Source: Cryobacterium roopkundense (GTDB lineage: Bacteria; Actinomycetota; Actinomycetes; Actinomycetales; Microbacteriaceae). Taken from it: 64,000 bases of DNA. This document shows positions 28,341-36,632 of this stretch, one piece after another (position 1 is the first letter of the stretch; the number at the start of each line of letters is the position of its first letter). The notes under the pieces are model-generated. The model ran no database searches and was not told the origin of the DNA. It saw only the letters and a program-made list of their open reading frames with translations. The DNA is taken from positions 62,001 through 126,000 of the forward strand of contig NZ_JACHBQ010000001.1 in the NCBI RefSeq assembly GCF_014200405.1, in the 5' to 3' direction. A program made the position numbers and the translations under genes.

Positions 28341-28877
28341 ATGTCACGTATTGGAAGACTGCCCATCCCGATCCCCGCTGGGGTTACGGTTGTGGCCGAC
28401 GGCCAGGCCGTCTCCGTCAAGGGCCCGAAGGGCGAGCTCGCGCTTGTCGTCGCCAAGCCCATTGAGGTCAAGATCGAGGACGGTCACGTTCTCGTCACCC
28501 GCCCGAACGATGAGCGCAACTCGCGTTCGCTGCACGGGTTGACCCGCACCCTGATCAACAACCAGATCATCGGTGTCACCGTTGGTTACACCAAGGGCCT
28601 CGAAATCGTTGGTACCGGTTACCGCGCAGCGCAGAAGGGCACCTCCGTTGAGTTCGCCCTCGGCTTCTCGCACCCGGTCATCGTAGAGCCGCCGGTTGGA
28701 ATCGTTTTGACTGTCGAGAGCGTCAACAAGCTCACGGTCAGCGGTATCGACAAGCAGGCTGTCGGCGAGGTCGCCGCCAACATTCGTAAGATTCGCAAGC
28801 CAGAGCCCTACAAGGGCAAGGGTGTGCGTTACGCCGGCGAGATTGTTCGCCGCAAGGCCGGAAAGAGTGGTAAGTAG
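28341..28877 (+). CDS. rplF: 50S ribosomal protein uL6
   Basis: The 178-residue protein has [14 protein letters not shown] at the N-terminus and the signature [14 protein letters not shown] near the C-terminus, with two similar RNA-binding domains between. It lies near the sarcin-ricin loop. It starts 6 nt after rpsH. Confidence 0.98.
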   Translation: MSRIGRLPIPIPAGVTVVADGQAVSVKGPKGELALVVAKPIEVKIEDGHVLVTRPNDERNSRSLHGLTRTLINNQIIGVTVGYTKGLEIVGTGYRAAQKGTSVEFALGFSHPVIVEPPVGIVLTVESVNKLTVSGIDKQAVGEVAANIRKIRKPEPYKGKGVRYAGEIVRRKAGKSGK

Positions 28878-28879
28878 CC

Positions 28880-29251
28880 ATGGGACTCGGAACTAGAGGC
28901 AAGAGCAAGTCTGCTGCCCGTGGACGCAGGCACACACGTCTTCGCAAAAAGGTCGTAGGTACGGAGCTTCGCCCCCGCCTCGTCGTCACGCGATCGGCAC
29001 GTCACGTATTCGTCCAGGTCGTCGACGACAGCAAGGGCTTCACCCTTGCGTCGGCATCCACGCTGGAGACTGACATGCGCACCTTCGATGGTGACAAGAC
29101 CGCCAAGGCCCGCAAGGTCGGCGAACTTGTTGCTGAGCGCGCGAAAGCCGCCGGGATCGAATCTGTTGTATTTGACCGTGGTGGCAGCAAGTACGCGGGA
29201 CGCGTCGCTGCCATTGCCGAGGGAGCTCGAGAGGGTGGATTGAACCTGTGA
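28880..29251 (+). CDS. rplR: 50S ribosomal protein uL18
   Basis: The 123-residue protein contains [19 protein letters not shown] and ends [19 protein letters not shown], the 5S rRNA-binding fold. It starts 2 nt after rplF and overlaps rpsE by 4 nt (GTGA). Confidence 0.98.
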   Translation: MGLGTRGKSKSAARGRRHTRLRKKVVGTELRPRLVVTRSARHVFVQVVDDSKGFTLASASTLETDMRTFDGDKTAKARKVGELVAERAKAAGIESVVFDRGGSKYAGRVAAIAEGAREGGLNL

Positions 29252-29961
29252 GCACTGAAACCAGCAAGACCGAAACCACAGCACCAGCTGCTGCCGTTGC
29301 AGAAGCGCCGGTTGAAACCGCCGCTTCGACGGCGCCTGCCCAGAACGAGCCTCGTGAGGCTCGTCGTGGCGGCCGTGAGCGCAACCCGAACAAGGACCGC
29401 GGAAGCCGCGATGCCGACAAGAGCCAGTTCCTGGAGCGCGTCGTCACCATCAACCGCGTGTCCAAGGTCGTCAAGGGTGGTCGTCGCTTCAGCTTCACCG
29501 CCCTCGTCGTGGTCGGAGACGGCAACGGACTGGTCGGCGTTGGATATGGCAAGGCCCGCGAGGTGCCGACCGCTATCTCCAAGGGCGTCGAGGAAGCGAA
29601 GAAGAACTTCTTCCGCGTTCCCCGCGTCGGCCTGACCATCCCGCACCCCGTACAGGGTGAGGCCGCAGCCGGCGTTGTCCTGCTCCGTCCGGCAGCAGCA
29701 GGTACCGGCGTTATCGCCGGTGGCCCGGTGCGCGCCGTACTCGAGTGTGCAGGCATCCACGACGTGCTGAGCAAGTCGCTCGGTTCGTCGAACACCATCA
29801 ACATCGTGCACGCCACGGTGGCAGCACTGCACCAGCTCGAAGAGCCGCGTGCGGTTGCGGCTCGCCGTGGACTTGCATATGAAGACGTGGCTCCGGCCCG
29901 TTTCCTCCGTGCCGATGCCGCCGCAGCAGCCGCTGCAGCAACAGCAAAGGCAGGTGCGTGA
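29248..29961 (+). CDS. rpsE: 30S ribosomal protein uS5
   Basis: The 237-residue protein starts with GTG. About 50 residues of Ala/Glu/Arg-rich N-terminal extension precede the dsRBD-like core ([18 protein letters not shown]) and the S5 C-terminal domain ([16 protein letters not shown]). The extension makes it much longer than E. coli uS5 and is a usual actinobacterial trait. It contributes to decoding accuracy. Confidence 0.98.
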   Translation: MSTETSKTETTAPAAAVAEAPVETAASTAPAQNEPREARRGGRERNPNKDRGSRDADKSQFLERVVTINRVSKVVKGGRRFSFTALVVVGDGNGLVGVGYGKAREVPTAISKGVEEAKKNFFRVPRVGLTIPHPVQGEAAAGVVLLRPAAAGTGVIAGGPVRAVLECAGIHDVLSKSLGSSNTINIVHATVAALHQLEEPRAVAARRGLAYEDVAPARFLRADAAAAAAAATAKAGA

Positions 29962-30143
29962 TGGCTCAGCTGAGGATCACACAGATCAAGTCCAAAATTA
30001 GTGAGAAGCAGAACCAGCGCGACACGCTTCGCAGCCTGGGTCTCCGACGCATTGGCGCCGTCACGATCCGCGAGGACAACTCGCAGAACCGTGGCTACGT
30101 CAACACCGTCGCTCACCTCGTGAAGGTCGAGGAGATTGACTAA
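29961..30143 (+). CDS. rpmD: 50S ribosomal protein uL30
   Basis: The 60-residue protein starts [19 protein letters not shown] and contains [11 protein letters not shown]. The ATG overlaps the rpsE stop by one base; a GTG three bases earlier is less likely. The stop overlaps rplO. Length is normal. Confidence 0.97.
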   Translation: MAQLRITQIKSKISEKQNQRDTLRSLGLRRIGAVTIREDNSQNRGYVNTVAHLVKVEEID

Positions 30144-30715
30144 TGGCTGACGAGAAGGAAGCTACCAAGACGGTAGCCGACAAGCCCGCCACGAAGAAGG
30201 CTGCAGCTCCCAAGGCTGCCGCCAAGAAGGCGCCGAAGGCTGCAGCAGCAGTCAAGGCCGAACCGACTGAGCCCCGCGAGCACGTGCTGAAGGTACACCA
30301 CCTTCGCCCGGCTCCCGGAGCCAAGAAGGCCCGCCAGCGCGTGGGCCGTGGTGAAGGATCCAAGGGTAAGACCGCGGGTCGTGGAACCAAGGGTACGAAG
30401 GCACGCTACAACGTGCGTATCGGCTTCGAGGGTGGGCAGATGCCTCTGCACATGCGCACCCCGAAACTGCGCGGATTCAAGAACCCGTTCCGGGTCGAGT
30501 ACCAGGTTGTAAACCTGGAGCGTCTGGAAGAGCTGTACCCGACCGGAGGAGATGTCACCATCGCCGACCTGGTTGCCAAGGGCGCAGTTCGGGACAACGA
30601 GAAGGTCAAGGTTCTCGGAACCGGCGAAATTACTGTCAAGCTGACCGTTTCGGTCGACAAGGTCTCTGGCTCAGCACTGCAGAAGATTGTCGCCGCAGGC
30701 GGATCTGTAAAGTAA
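30143..30715 (+). CDS. rplO: 50S ribosomal protein uL15 with histone-H1-like N-terminal extension
   Basis: The 190-residue protein has the standard uL15 body from about residue 48 ([18 protein letters not shown], then [10 protein letters not shown]). Before it lies an extension of about 45 residues rich in Lys, Ala and Pro ([19 protein letters not shown]), resembling histone-H1-like tails. Most uL15 are about 145-150 residues. uL15 is a late assembly protein at the 50S core. The extension could bind rRNA or stay disordered. Confidence 0.96.
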   Translation: MADEKEATKTVADKPATKKAAAPKAAAKKAPKAAAAVKAEPTEPREHVLKVHHLRPAPGAKKARQRVGRGEGSKGKTAGRGTKGTKARYNVRIGFEGGQMPLHMRTPKLRGFKNPFRVEYQVVNLERLEELYPTGGDVTIADLVAKGAVRDNEKVKVLGTGEITVKLTVSVDKVSGSALQKIVAAGGSVK

Positions 30716-30733
30716 TTCCGTAGTAGCACCTAG

Positions 30734-30791
30734 TCGAGCTTGTCGGGTTGCACCAATCGAATGATTCATTGGTGGAACTCGACAGGCTCGA
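30734..30791 (+). promoter_or_regulatory. Two-part hairpin between rplO and secY
   Basis: An outer stem TCGAGCTTGTCG/CGACAGGCTCGA (11 of 12 paired) encloses an inner stem CACCAAT/ATTGGTG. The outer arms match the GTCTCGACA(A/G)GCTCGAC type intergenic repeat. The structure ends about 40 nt before the secY start and may attenuate transcription into secY. Confidence 0.55.
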
Positions 30792-30833
30792 TCTGCGTTA
30801 AGCTCGATTTACGTTACAAACTGGAGGCCTTTT

Positions 30834-32156
30834 TTGTTTAGCGCCATTGCGCGGATTTTCCGCACGCCGGACCTTCGTAAGAAGATCGGCTTCACCCTGG
30901 GCATTATTGCCTTATTCCGTCTGGGCTCGTTCATCCCTGCCCCCTTCGTGGACTTCGGTAACGTGCAGGCTTGTCTTGCAGCCAACCAGGGCACCAGCGG
31001 CCTCTATGAGCTGGTCAACCTGTTCAGCGGTGGCGCGCTGCTCCAACTCTCCGTGTTTGCGCTGGGCATCATGCCCTACATCACGGCGTCGATCATCGTG
31101 CAGTTGCTGCGCGTGGTCATCCCTCACTTCGACACCCTCTACAAGGAGGGTGCGTCGGGCCAGAGCACTCTGACCCAGTACACGCGATACCTCACGATCG
31201 CCCTCGGTATCCTGCAGTCGACGACGCTGATCACGGTGGCGCGCAGTGGCGCCCTGTTCGGCACCTCGGCAAGTACCGAGTGCACGCAGCTCATCACGAA
31301 TGACGCGTGGTACGCCATCATGCTCATGGTCATCACCATGACCGCCGGCACCGGCGTGATCATGTGGATGGGTGAGCTCGTCACCGAGCGCGGTATCGGC
31401 AACGGCATGTCGCTGATGATCTTCGTGTCGATCGCGGCGCTCTTCCCCACGTCCCTGTCGGCCATCGGCACGTCGCAGGGCCTCGACGTTCTGCTCATCG
31501 TGATCGCGGTCGGACTCCTGGTCGTCGCGGCGGTCGTCTTCGTCGAACAATCGCAGAGACGCATCCCGGTTCAGTACGCCAAGCGCATGGTGGGTCGTCG
31601 CACGTACGGTGGCAACAACACCTACATCCCGATCAAGGTCAACATGGCCGGTGTCATCCCGGTAATCTTCGCGTCCTCCCTGTTGTACCTGCCGGCCCTG
31701 ATCGCGCAGTTCAACCAGCCGGCGGCCGGCCAGGAACCCATCCCGTGGGTCGTCTGGATCTCCAACAACCTCACCGGTGGCGACCAGCCGCTGTACATGG
31801 CCATGTACTTCCTGCTCATTATCGGCTTCACCTACTTCTACGTGGCGATCACGTTCAACCCCGAAGAGGTCGCCGACAACATGAAGAAGTACGGCGGGTT
31901 CATCCCGGGCATTCGCGCCGGGCGCCCGACGGCCGAGTACCTCGACTTCGTGCTCACGCGCATCACCCTCCCCGGGTCCATCTACCTCGGACTCATCGCC
32001 CTCCTCCCGCTGATCGCCTTCTCGGTGATCGGGGCGGACCAGAACTTCCCGTTCGGTGGCGCGAGCATTCTGATCGTCGTCGGCGTCGGGCTCGAGACGG
32101 TCAAGCAGATCGACTCGCAACTGCAACAGCGACATTATGAGGGGCTCCTTAAATGA
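30834..32156 (+). CDS. secY: Preprotein translocase channel SecY
   Basis: The 440-residue protein has ten hydrophobic segments and the SecY signatures [15 protein letters not shown] near the N-terminus and [18 protein letters not shown]. It forms the membrane channel with SecE and SecG. The start is a TTG at 30834 after CTGGAGG; no better ATG or GTG lies nearby, and this start places FSAIARIF correctly. The stop overlaps adk by 4 nt. Confidence 0.97.
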   Translation: MFSAIARIFRTPDLRKKIGFTLGIIALFRLGSFIPAPFVDFGNVQACLAANQGTSGLYELVNLFSGGALLQLSVFALGIMPYITASIIVQLLRVVIPHFDTLYKEGASGQSTLTQYTRYLTIALGILQSTTLITVARSGALFGTSASTECTQLITNDAWYAIMLMVITMTAGTGVIMWMGELVTERGIGNGMSLMIFVSIAALFPTSLSAIGTSQGLDVLLIVIAVGLLVVAAVVFVEQSQRRIPVQYAKRMVGRRTYGGNNTYIPIKVNMAGVIPVIFASSLLYLPALIAQFNQPAAGQEPIPWVVWISNNLTGGDQPLYMAMYFLLIIGFTYFYVAITFNPEEVADNMKKYGGFIPGIRAGRPTAEYLDFVLTRITLPGSIYLGLIALLPLIAFSVIGADQNFPFGGASILIVVGVGLETVKQIDSQLQQRHYEGLLK

Positions 32157-32746
32157 CCCGACTGCTACTGATCGGCCCGCCTGGCGCGGGCAAGGGCACG
32201 CAGGCTTCCCGCCTGGCCGAAGCCTTTGCCGTGCCGGCCGTGTCCACCGGAGACATCTTCCGGTTCAACGTGAAAAACGAAACAGCCCTCGGGCTCGAGG
32301 TCAAGGCGTTCATCGATGCCGGCGCCTACGTTCCCGATTCCCTCACGAACGCCATCGTGAAGGACCGCCTCGGAGAAGCGGATGCCGCAGCGGGCTTCCT
32401 TCTCGACGGCTACCCGCGCACCACCGACCAGGTGGCCGAGCTTGAGCGTCTGCTCGAGTCCGCCGGCACGAAGCTCGACGCCGTAGTACTCATCACGGCA
32501 GACACCGACGAGGTCGTCGCCCGCTTGCTCAAACGCGCCGAGGAGCAGGGTCGTGCAGACGATACCGCAGACGTCATTCGGCACCGGATGGACGTCTACG
32601 CCGAGCAGACGGCTCCGCTGATCGACGTCTACACATCACGCGGGCTCGTCGTCACGATCGATGGCCTGGGCGCCGTCGACGCGGTGACCGATCGTATCCT
32701 CGAGGCACTTGCCGAACGAGGATTGCACGCAACCGTCACCATCTAA
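32153..32746 (+). CDS. adk: Adenylate kinase
   Basis: The 197-residue protein has the P-loop [10 protein letters not shown], the AMP-binding region [10 protein letters not shown] and [11 protein letters not shown]. It lacks the long zinc-type LID, so it is the short form common in actinobacteria. It interconverts ATP, ADP and AMP. It overlaps secY, the normal secY-adk-map order. Confidence 0.97.
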   Translation: MTRLLLIGPPGAGKGTQASRLAEAFAVPAVSTGDIFRFNVKNETALGLEVKAFIDAGAYVPDSLTNAIVKDRLGEADAAAGFLLDGYPRTTDQVAELERLLESAGTKLDAVVLITADTDEVVARLLKRAEEQGRADDTADVIRHRMDVYAEQTAPLIDVYTSRGLVVTIDGLGAVDAVTDRILEALAERGLHATVTI

Positions 32747-32786
32747 AGGCTGCGACACGATTCGCAGCTAGTTTGTAGGCACCTCC

Positions 32787-33617
32787 ATGAGCTTTCGACG
32801 CTCAATTTACAAAAACCCTGCCCAGCTGCGATTGATGATCGCGCCCGGTCTGGCCACGGCGGCTTCGCTCGCCGCGGCCAGGGCGGCCGCCGTCGCGGGA
32901 GCCACCACACTCGATGTGGACGCTGCGGCCGAGGCCGCGATTGTGGCACTCGGGGGCAAACCAAACTTCAAGCTCGAAGAGGGCTACCACCACACTGTGT
33001 GTGCATCGGTCAACGACGAGGTCGTGCACGGTATCCCGACAGCACGCGTGCTCATGCCTGGCGACGTCGTGTCGATTGATAGCGGCGCCATCATCGAGGG
33101 TTGGAACGGCGACGCCGCCTTCACGATCGTGATCCCGGATCCGGCACGACCGGAACTCGTGGCCGAGCGTCAGAAGCTGTCCGACGTGACGGAGCAATCG
33201 CTCTGGCACGGGATCGCCCGCCTATCGACCGCCCGCCACCTCAACGAGGTGGGCGAGGCCATAGAAGACTATGTGGAGAGCCAGGGCACCTACGGAATCC
33301 TGACGGACTATGTGGGGCACGGCATCGGACGTTCTATGCACGAGGCGCCGCCCGTGTTCAACTACCGTGTGCGAGCAAAGGGGCCAGAGATCAAGCCCGG
33401 ACTCGTCGTGGCCATCGAGCCCATGGTGGTAATGGGCTCGATCGAGACCGACGTACGCTCGGATGACTGGACAGTCGCCACGAGCGACGGCCTCGCCGCG
33501 GCGCACTGGGAGCACAGCATCGCCGTGCACAAGGATGGCATCTGGGTTCTGACCGCGGAAGACGGCGGAGCGGCCGGCCTCGCCCAGTTCGGAATAATCC
33601 CCGTCCCCATCCCCTAG
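32787..33617 (+). CDS. map: Methionine aminopeptidase, type I
   Basis: The 276-residue protein has the pita-bread metalloprotease residues: Asp in SIDSGAI, Asp in WNGDAAF, His in VGHGIGR, Glu in AIEPM and Glu in HWEHS. It removes N-terminal methionine from nascent proteins. The N-terminal part lacks the SH3-binding extension. It is the last gene before the region that separates it from infA. Confidence 0.97.
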   Translation: MSFRRSIYKNPAQLRLMIAPGLATAASLAAARAAAVAGATTLDVDAAAEAAIVALGGKPNFKLEEGYHHTVCASVNDEVVHGIPTARVLMPGDVVSIDSGAIIEGWNGDAAFTIVIPDPARPELVAERQKLSDVTEQSLWHGIARLSTARHLNEVGEAIEDYVESQGTYGILTDYVGHGIGRSMHEAPPVFNYRVRAKGPEIKPGLVVAIEPMVVMGSIETDVRSDDWTVATSDGLAAAHWEHSIAVHKDGIWVLTAEDGGAAGLAQFGIIPVPIP

Positions 33618-33937
33618 CGCGTCGCACCGGGTCTGAGGTTCGGCTCACGAGCGTCTACTAGGGAAACGCATCGTGTTCCCCATCCCGCTGGTCGAGGAGC
33701 GAGGCACGAGCGTCTCGAGACCGCGCGAGCCGACTCTCCGACTCGGCTCACCCGGTCTCGAGACACGCCGTAGACGGCGTTCCTCGACCAGCGGAGGGGG
33801 CGGAAAACCGCGACGCATTCCGCATCCCCCGATGGCGCGAAGCACCAGAACGGCTCGAGACGCGCGCCAGCGCGCACTCCTCGACCAGCGGAGGGGGAAA
33901 GACCGGATGGGCGCGAGGCGAGGTCGGCTCGTGGGGC
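33618..33937. repeat. Cluster of palindromic intergenic repeats (copies 2-4)
   Basis: This 320-bp gap between convergent map and mtlR has no gene. Three units are visible at 33688-33722, 33754-33791 and 33852-33888. Each has arms CTGGTCGAG and (T)CTCGAGAC(C), in either orientation, around a self-complementary core that differs between copies (ACGCCG/CGGCGT, GCGCGC/GCGCGC, GAGCGAGGCACGAGCGTC). Two units are followed by GCGGAGGGGG. GAGCCGA/TCGGCTC lies between the first two. It may act as a bidirectional terminator. Confidence 0.7.
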
Positions 33938-35848
33938 CTACTGGTCTATGAGGTGCACGAGCTCGTCGATGAATGACGGAAAGTCCACCGAGCGCTTGAT
34001 CAGGCGCTGCACGTCGGCGCGTTCGGTGAAGACCTCGACGAACTGGTCGAACACCGACTGGAATGACGCCCGCCCGGCCGCGCTGAACGCGATCAGGGCC
34101 ACCACGTTCACCCGGCTGTCACCCCAGGCCATCGCGGAGTCGTTCACGGCGATGGCGATGGACGTCTGCTGCGCCGTCATGGCCATGGCGTGCGGTACGG
34201 CGAGGTGGTCCGTGAAAGCGGTGGAGGACATCCGCTCGCGTTCGATGGCGCCGTCGACGTAACTCGGGTCAATCAATCCGCGCGCGACCATGCGCCCGCC
34301 GAGTTCGCGAATCATCGCCTCTTCGGTCGGCGCAGAAAAATTGCGCAGATACAGCGACTCGTCAAAGAACTGCAGCAGGTCGCCCTTGATCTGCGCCCGG
34401 CGGCGGGACCTGCGCACTCTGATGGCGGCTTCACGGATGCGGTGAACGTCACCTTCCGTGAGGAACGGCTGGATAACGATCACGCCGTCTGTGGGCACTG
34501 GAGGCTCGATTGTGGTGAGCACGAGGTCGGCGCGCAACTCGTCCCACTGTACGTCGCTGCGCGTGATCTGGGCCACGACGATGAGATCGTCACTCAGGAG
34601 GCGTTCGATGCGCTGCCTCAGCTGAACGTGCATCGTGTAGTAATTGGGGCAGACGATGACGCACGTGACGAGTTCCTCTGTGCGCGATCGCTGTTCGAGG
34701 TGCGACCCCACGTGCATGGCGATGTAGGCGATCTCGTCGTCGTTGATGCGGATCTGCTCTTCGCGCTGGAGCTCGCTCGCGATGTACACGGCAAGCTCGT
34801 AGATCATCGGGTACGAGGTTTTAATCGACCGGGTGAGTGGGTTGCGCGAGTAATCCTGCACCTGGGCGCGGTCGATGAGATTGCGAACATGGAGCGTCAG
34901 GCGCGCGATGAAATCGTCGTCGGCCAGGTCCACGAGGTATTCCTCGCTCGCCTGAGCCACGATGCGCCGCACGACGGAGAGGTCGTCGGCACGGGCGACG
35001 GTATCCCCGACGGCGTCGGCCTGGTCGTGGCCGGGCGTGACGACCCTGGTCTGCAGCAAGAGCACGAGATAGGCGAGGTCGACAGGGTCGAGCGCGACGC
35101 CGAAGTGCGTCTCGATCAGGGCGGCCACCGCGATCCCAAGATCGTCGGCGACCGGGGCGCCTGCTGCCGTTCCGGTGACGGCACGCTTGCTCACCCGGTC
35201 CACGGCGATCGCCACGTGCAGCAGCACATTGTTGGTGCCGTACTCATTGACGAAGTAGCCGCGGGCATCGAGCATGGCGATCAGGTCGGTCTTGAACGCG
35301 CCGAGGCTGTCGGAGGCGAACTCCTTCTGGATGGCCGCGAGTTCGAGGAATCCACGGGTGCTTTCCTCGCGGAACATGCGGCTCAGGAGCCGGCGACGGT
35401 CCGTTTCGGACCCCACCAGGGTCACGAGGCTCCCGTGCCGGCTGAGGGACAGGCCGGTATCCGGCAGCAGCGCACGCACACGCGACAGGTCGGCCTCGAC
35501 CGTGGAGTCGCTCACGAAGACGTCGGCGGCGAGCTCGTAGACATCGAGGCCGTCTGTGGAGTCGGTCAGGCGCCGAACCAGCTGGTACAGCCGGTTCTGC
35601 GGGGTGTCAGCGCCAGTCTGCCGTCGCGGCCGTGCCGTTCGGAAGGCCGCATAGGCCTCGCGGTTCAGGCGGTAACCGGCGGGGCCCGACTCGACCACCT
35701 CGAGCGGATCCGCAGCGGTCTTCACGCTCGTGACATAGCTGCGCACACTCCGAGGGGTCACGCCGAGGTAGTCGGCGAGTTCGCCTGCGGTGACCCAGGA
35801 GGGGGAGCGGAGGAGGTAATCGAGCATCCTCGCTTGTTTGTCGCTCAT
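33938..35848 (-). CDS. mtlR: PRD-containing PTS regulator of mannitol genes
   Basis: Starting at ATG 35848 gives 636 residues. In order there are an N-terminal DeoR/HTH-type domain (TAGELADYLGVTPRSVRSY), a second helical HTH region, two PRDs (about 190-400) with conserved histidines, a IIB-like domain (about 405-490, CVIVCPNYY) and a C-terminal IIA domain whose phosphorylation histidine is His553 (AVPHAM). This is the MtlR/BglG-family activator layout, where HPr and EII domains set activity by phosphorylation. It is divergent from the mannitol operon and most likely controls it. The open frame extends upstream, but that part reads into the operon and lacks homology. Confidence 0.9.
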   Translation of the reverse strand: MSDKQARMLDYLLRSPSWVTAGELADYLGVTPRSVRSYVTSVKTAADPLEVVESGPAGYRLNREAYAAFRTARPRRQTGADTPQNRLYQLVRRLTDSTDGLDVYELAADVFVSDSTVEADLSRVRALLPDTGLSLSRHGSLVTLVGSETDRRRLLSRMFREESTRGFLELAAIQKEFASDSLGAFKTDLIAMLDARGYFVNEYGTNNVLLHVAIAVDRVSKRAVTGTAAGAPVADDLGIAVAALIETHFGVALDPVDLAYLVLLLQTRVVTPGHDQADAVGDTVARADDLSVVRRIVAQASEEYLVDLADDDFIARLTLHVRNLIDRAQVQDYSRNPLTRSIKTSYPMIYELAVYIASELQREEQIRINDDEIAYIAMHVGSHLEQRSRTEELVTCVIVCPNYYTMHVQLRQRIERLLSDDLIVVAQITRSDVQWDELRADLVLTTIEPPVPTDGVIVIQPFLTEGDVHRIREAAIRVRRSRRRAQIKGDLLQFFDESLYLRNFSAPTEEAMIRELGGRMVARGLIDPSYVDGAIERERMSSTAFTDHLAVPHAMAMTAQQTSIAIAVNDSAMAWGDSRVNVVALIAFSAAGRASFQSVFDQFVEVFTERADVQRLIKRSVDFPSFIDELVHLIDQ

Positions 35849-35899
35849 AGTGCCCTGTGGTTGTCGTTCGCGGTCCCGGTTCTTTACGATCCTAGCCCC

Positions 35900-35927
35900 C
35901 GCACCCGGGCGTTTCCGGGGGTGCGGA
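35900..35927. promoter_or_regulatory. Dyad in the mtlR-PTS divergent promoter region
   Basis: CCGCACCC and GGGTGCGG form a perfect 8-bp inverted repeat with 12-nt spacing, between divergent mtlR and the PTS operon. It is a candidate MtlR site, though a hairpin in the mtlR leader is also possible. Confidence 0.4.
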
Positions 35928-36006
35928 AACGTGTCTGGTGGCCCCCGGAAGAGCCGCGCCGCAGACTGTAATGAGCCTAAAGAGCCGAAGAAGAAGGGGC
36001 GAATCA

Positions 36007-36318
36007 ATGAGGATTCATGTCGTATGTGGTGCCGGTGCCTCGAGCACCTTCGTGGCACTGCGTCTGCGCAAGAGCGCGGCGGCCCGCGGGCTCTCGGTGC
36101 ACGTGACGGCCGGGAGCGAGTCAGACCTGGACAGCGTTCTGCCGAACGTCGATGTGCTCCTCGTCGGTCCGCACTTGGCTTCACGCTTCGCCGCGATTCG
36201 TCTGAACGCCGACGCGGCCGGTGTCGAGGCGCGCCTGCTGCCCGATACAGTCTTCGCCGCTCGCGATGGCGAGGAAGCTCTCGCCCTCGCGCTCGATGCT
36301 GCAGGCACTCACTCGTGA
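36007..36318 (+). CDS. PTS IIB-like protein, lactose/cellobiose type
   Basis: The 103-residue protein begins MRIHVVCGAGASSTFVALRL, where Cys8 and the following P-loop-like residues match the phosphorylation site of lactose/cellobiose-type IIB domains. GAAGGGGCG precedes the ATG. No partner IIA or IIC of that family is nearby, and the operon already has a mannitol IIB domain. It may carry phosphate to an unlinked permease, or act as a sensor for MtlR. It is first in the operon, 38 nt before ptsH. Confidence 0.75.
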   Translation: MRIHVVCGAGASSTFVALRLRKSAAARGLSVHVTAGSESDLDSVLPNVDVLLVGPHLASRFAAIRLNADAAGVEARLLPDTVFAARDGEEALALALDAAGTHS

Positions 36319-36356
36319 TTCTCTCCACACACCAGCACGCAACGAAAGGCACCGCA

Positions 36357-36623
36357 ATGCTTGAACGAACCGTTCTCGTGGGCTCGACCCACGGCCTGCA
36401 CGCTCGCCCCGCCAAACTCTTCTGCCAGGCAGCCGCGGCGGCCGGTGTGCCCATCACTCTCACCAAGAACGGTGGCAAGACCGTCAACGCGGCAAGCATC
36501 CTCGGCGTGATCTCCCTCGGCATCAGCCACGGCGACGAGGTCACCCTCGCGGCCGACGGCGACACCGCGGAAGTCGTGCTCGACGAGCTCGCCCAGTTGC
36601 TGCTCACCGACCACGACGCCTAG
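36357..36623 (+). CDS. ptsH: PTS phosphocarrier HPr
   Basis: The 88-residue protein has the active-site His15 in THGLHARPA and the conserved region NAASILGVISLGI with Ser47 at the position of the regulatory serine. HPr carries phosphate from Enzyme I to the EIIA domains. The ATG at 36357 follows CGAAAGG. It sits directly before ptsI inside the mannitol operon. Confidence 0.95.
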   Translation: MLERTVLVGSTHGLHARPAKLFCQAAAAAGVPITLTKNGGKTVNAASILGVISLGISHGDEVTLAADGDTAEVVLDELAQLLLTDHDA

Positions 36624-36632
36624 GGAACGCGC

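Noticed and set aside
33618-33937. CRISPR array
   Set aside because: The repeats are inverted, palindromic and irregularly spaced, with no spacers of equal length and no cas genes.
34190-35971. 593-residue open frame opposite mtlR
   Set aside because: The mtlR product has clear HTH, PRD, IIB and IIA domains; the other strand shows none and is a high-GC shadow.
35849-36607. Upstream extension of the mtlR frame to 889 residues
   Set aside because: The extension covers the divergent PTS genes and looks like translated antisense; ATG 35848 begins the regulator domain.
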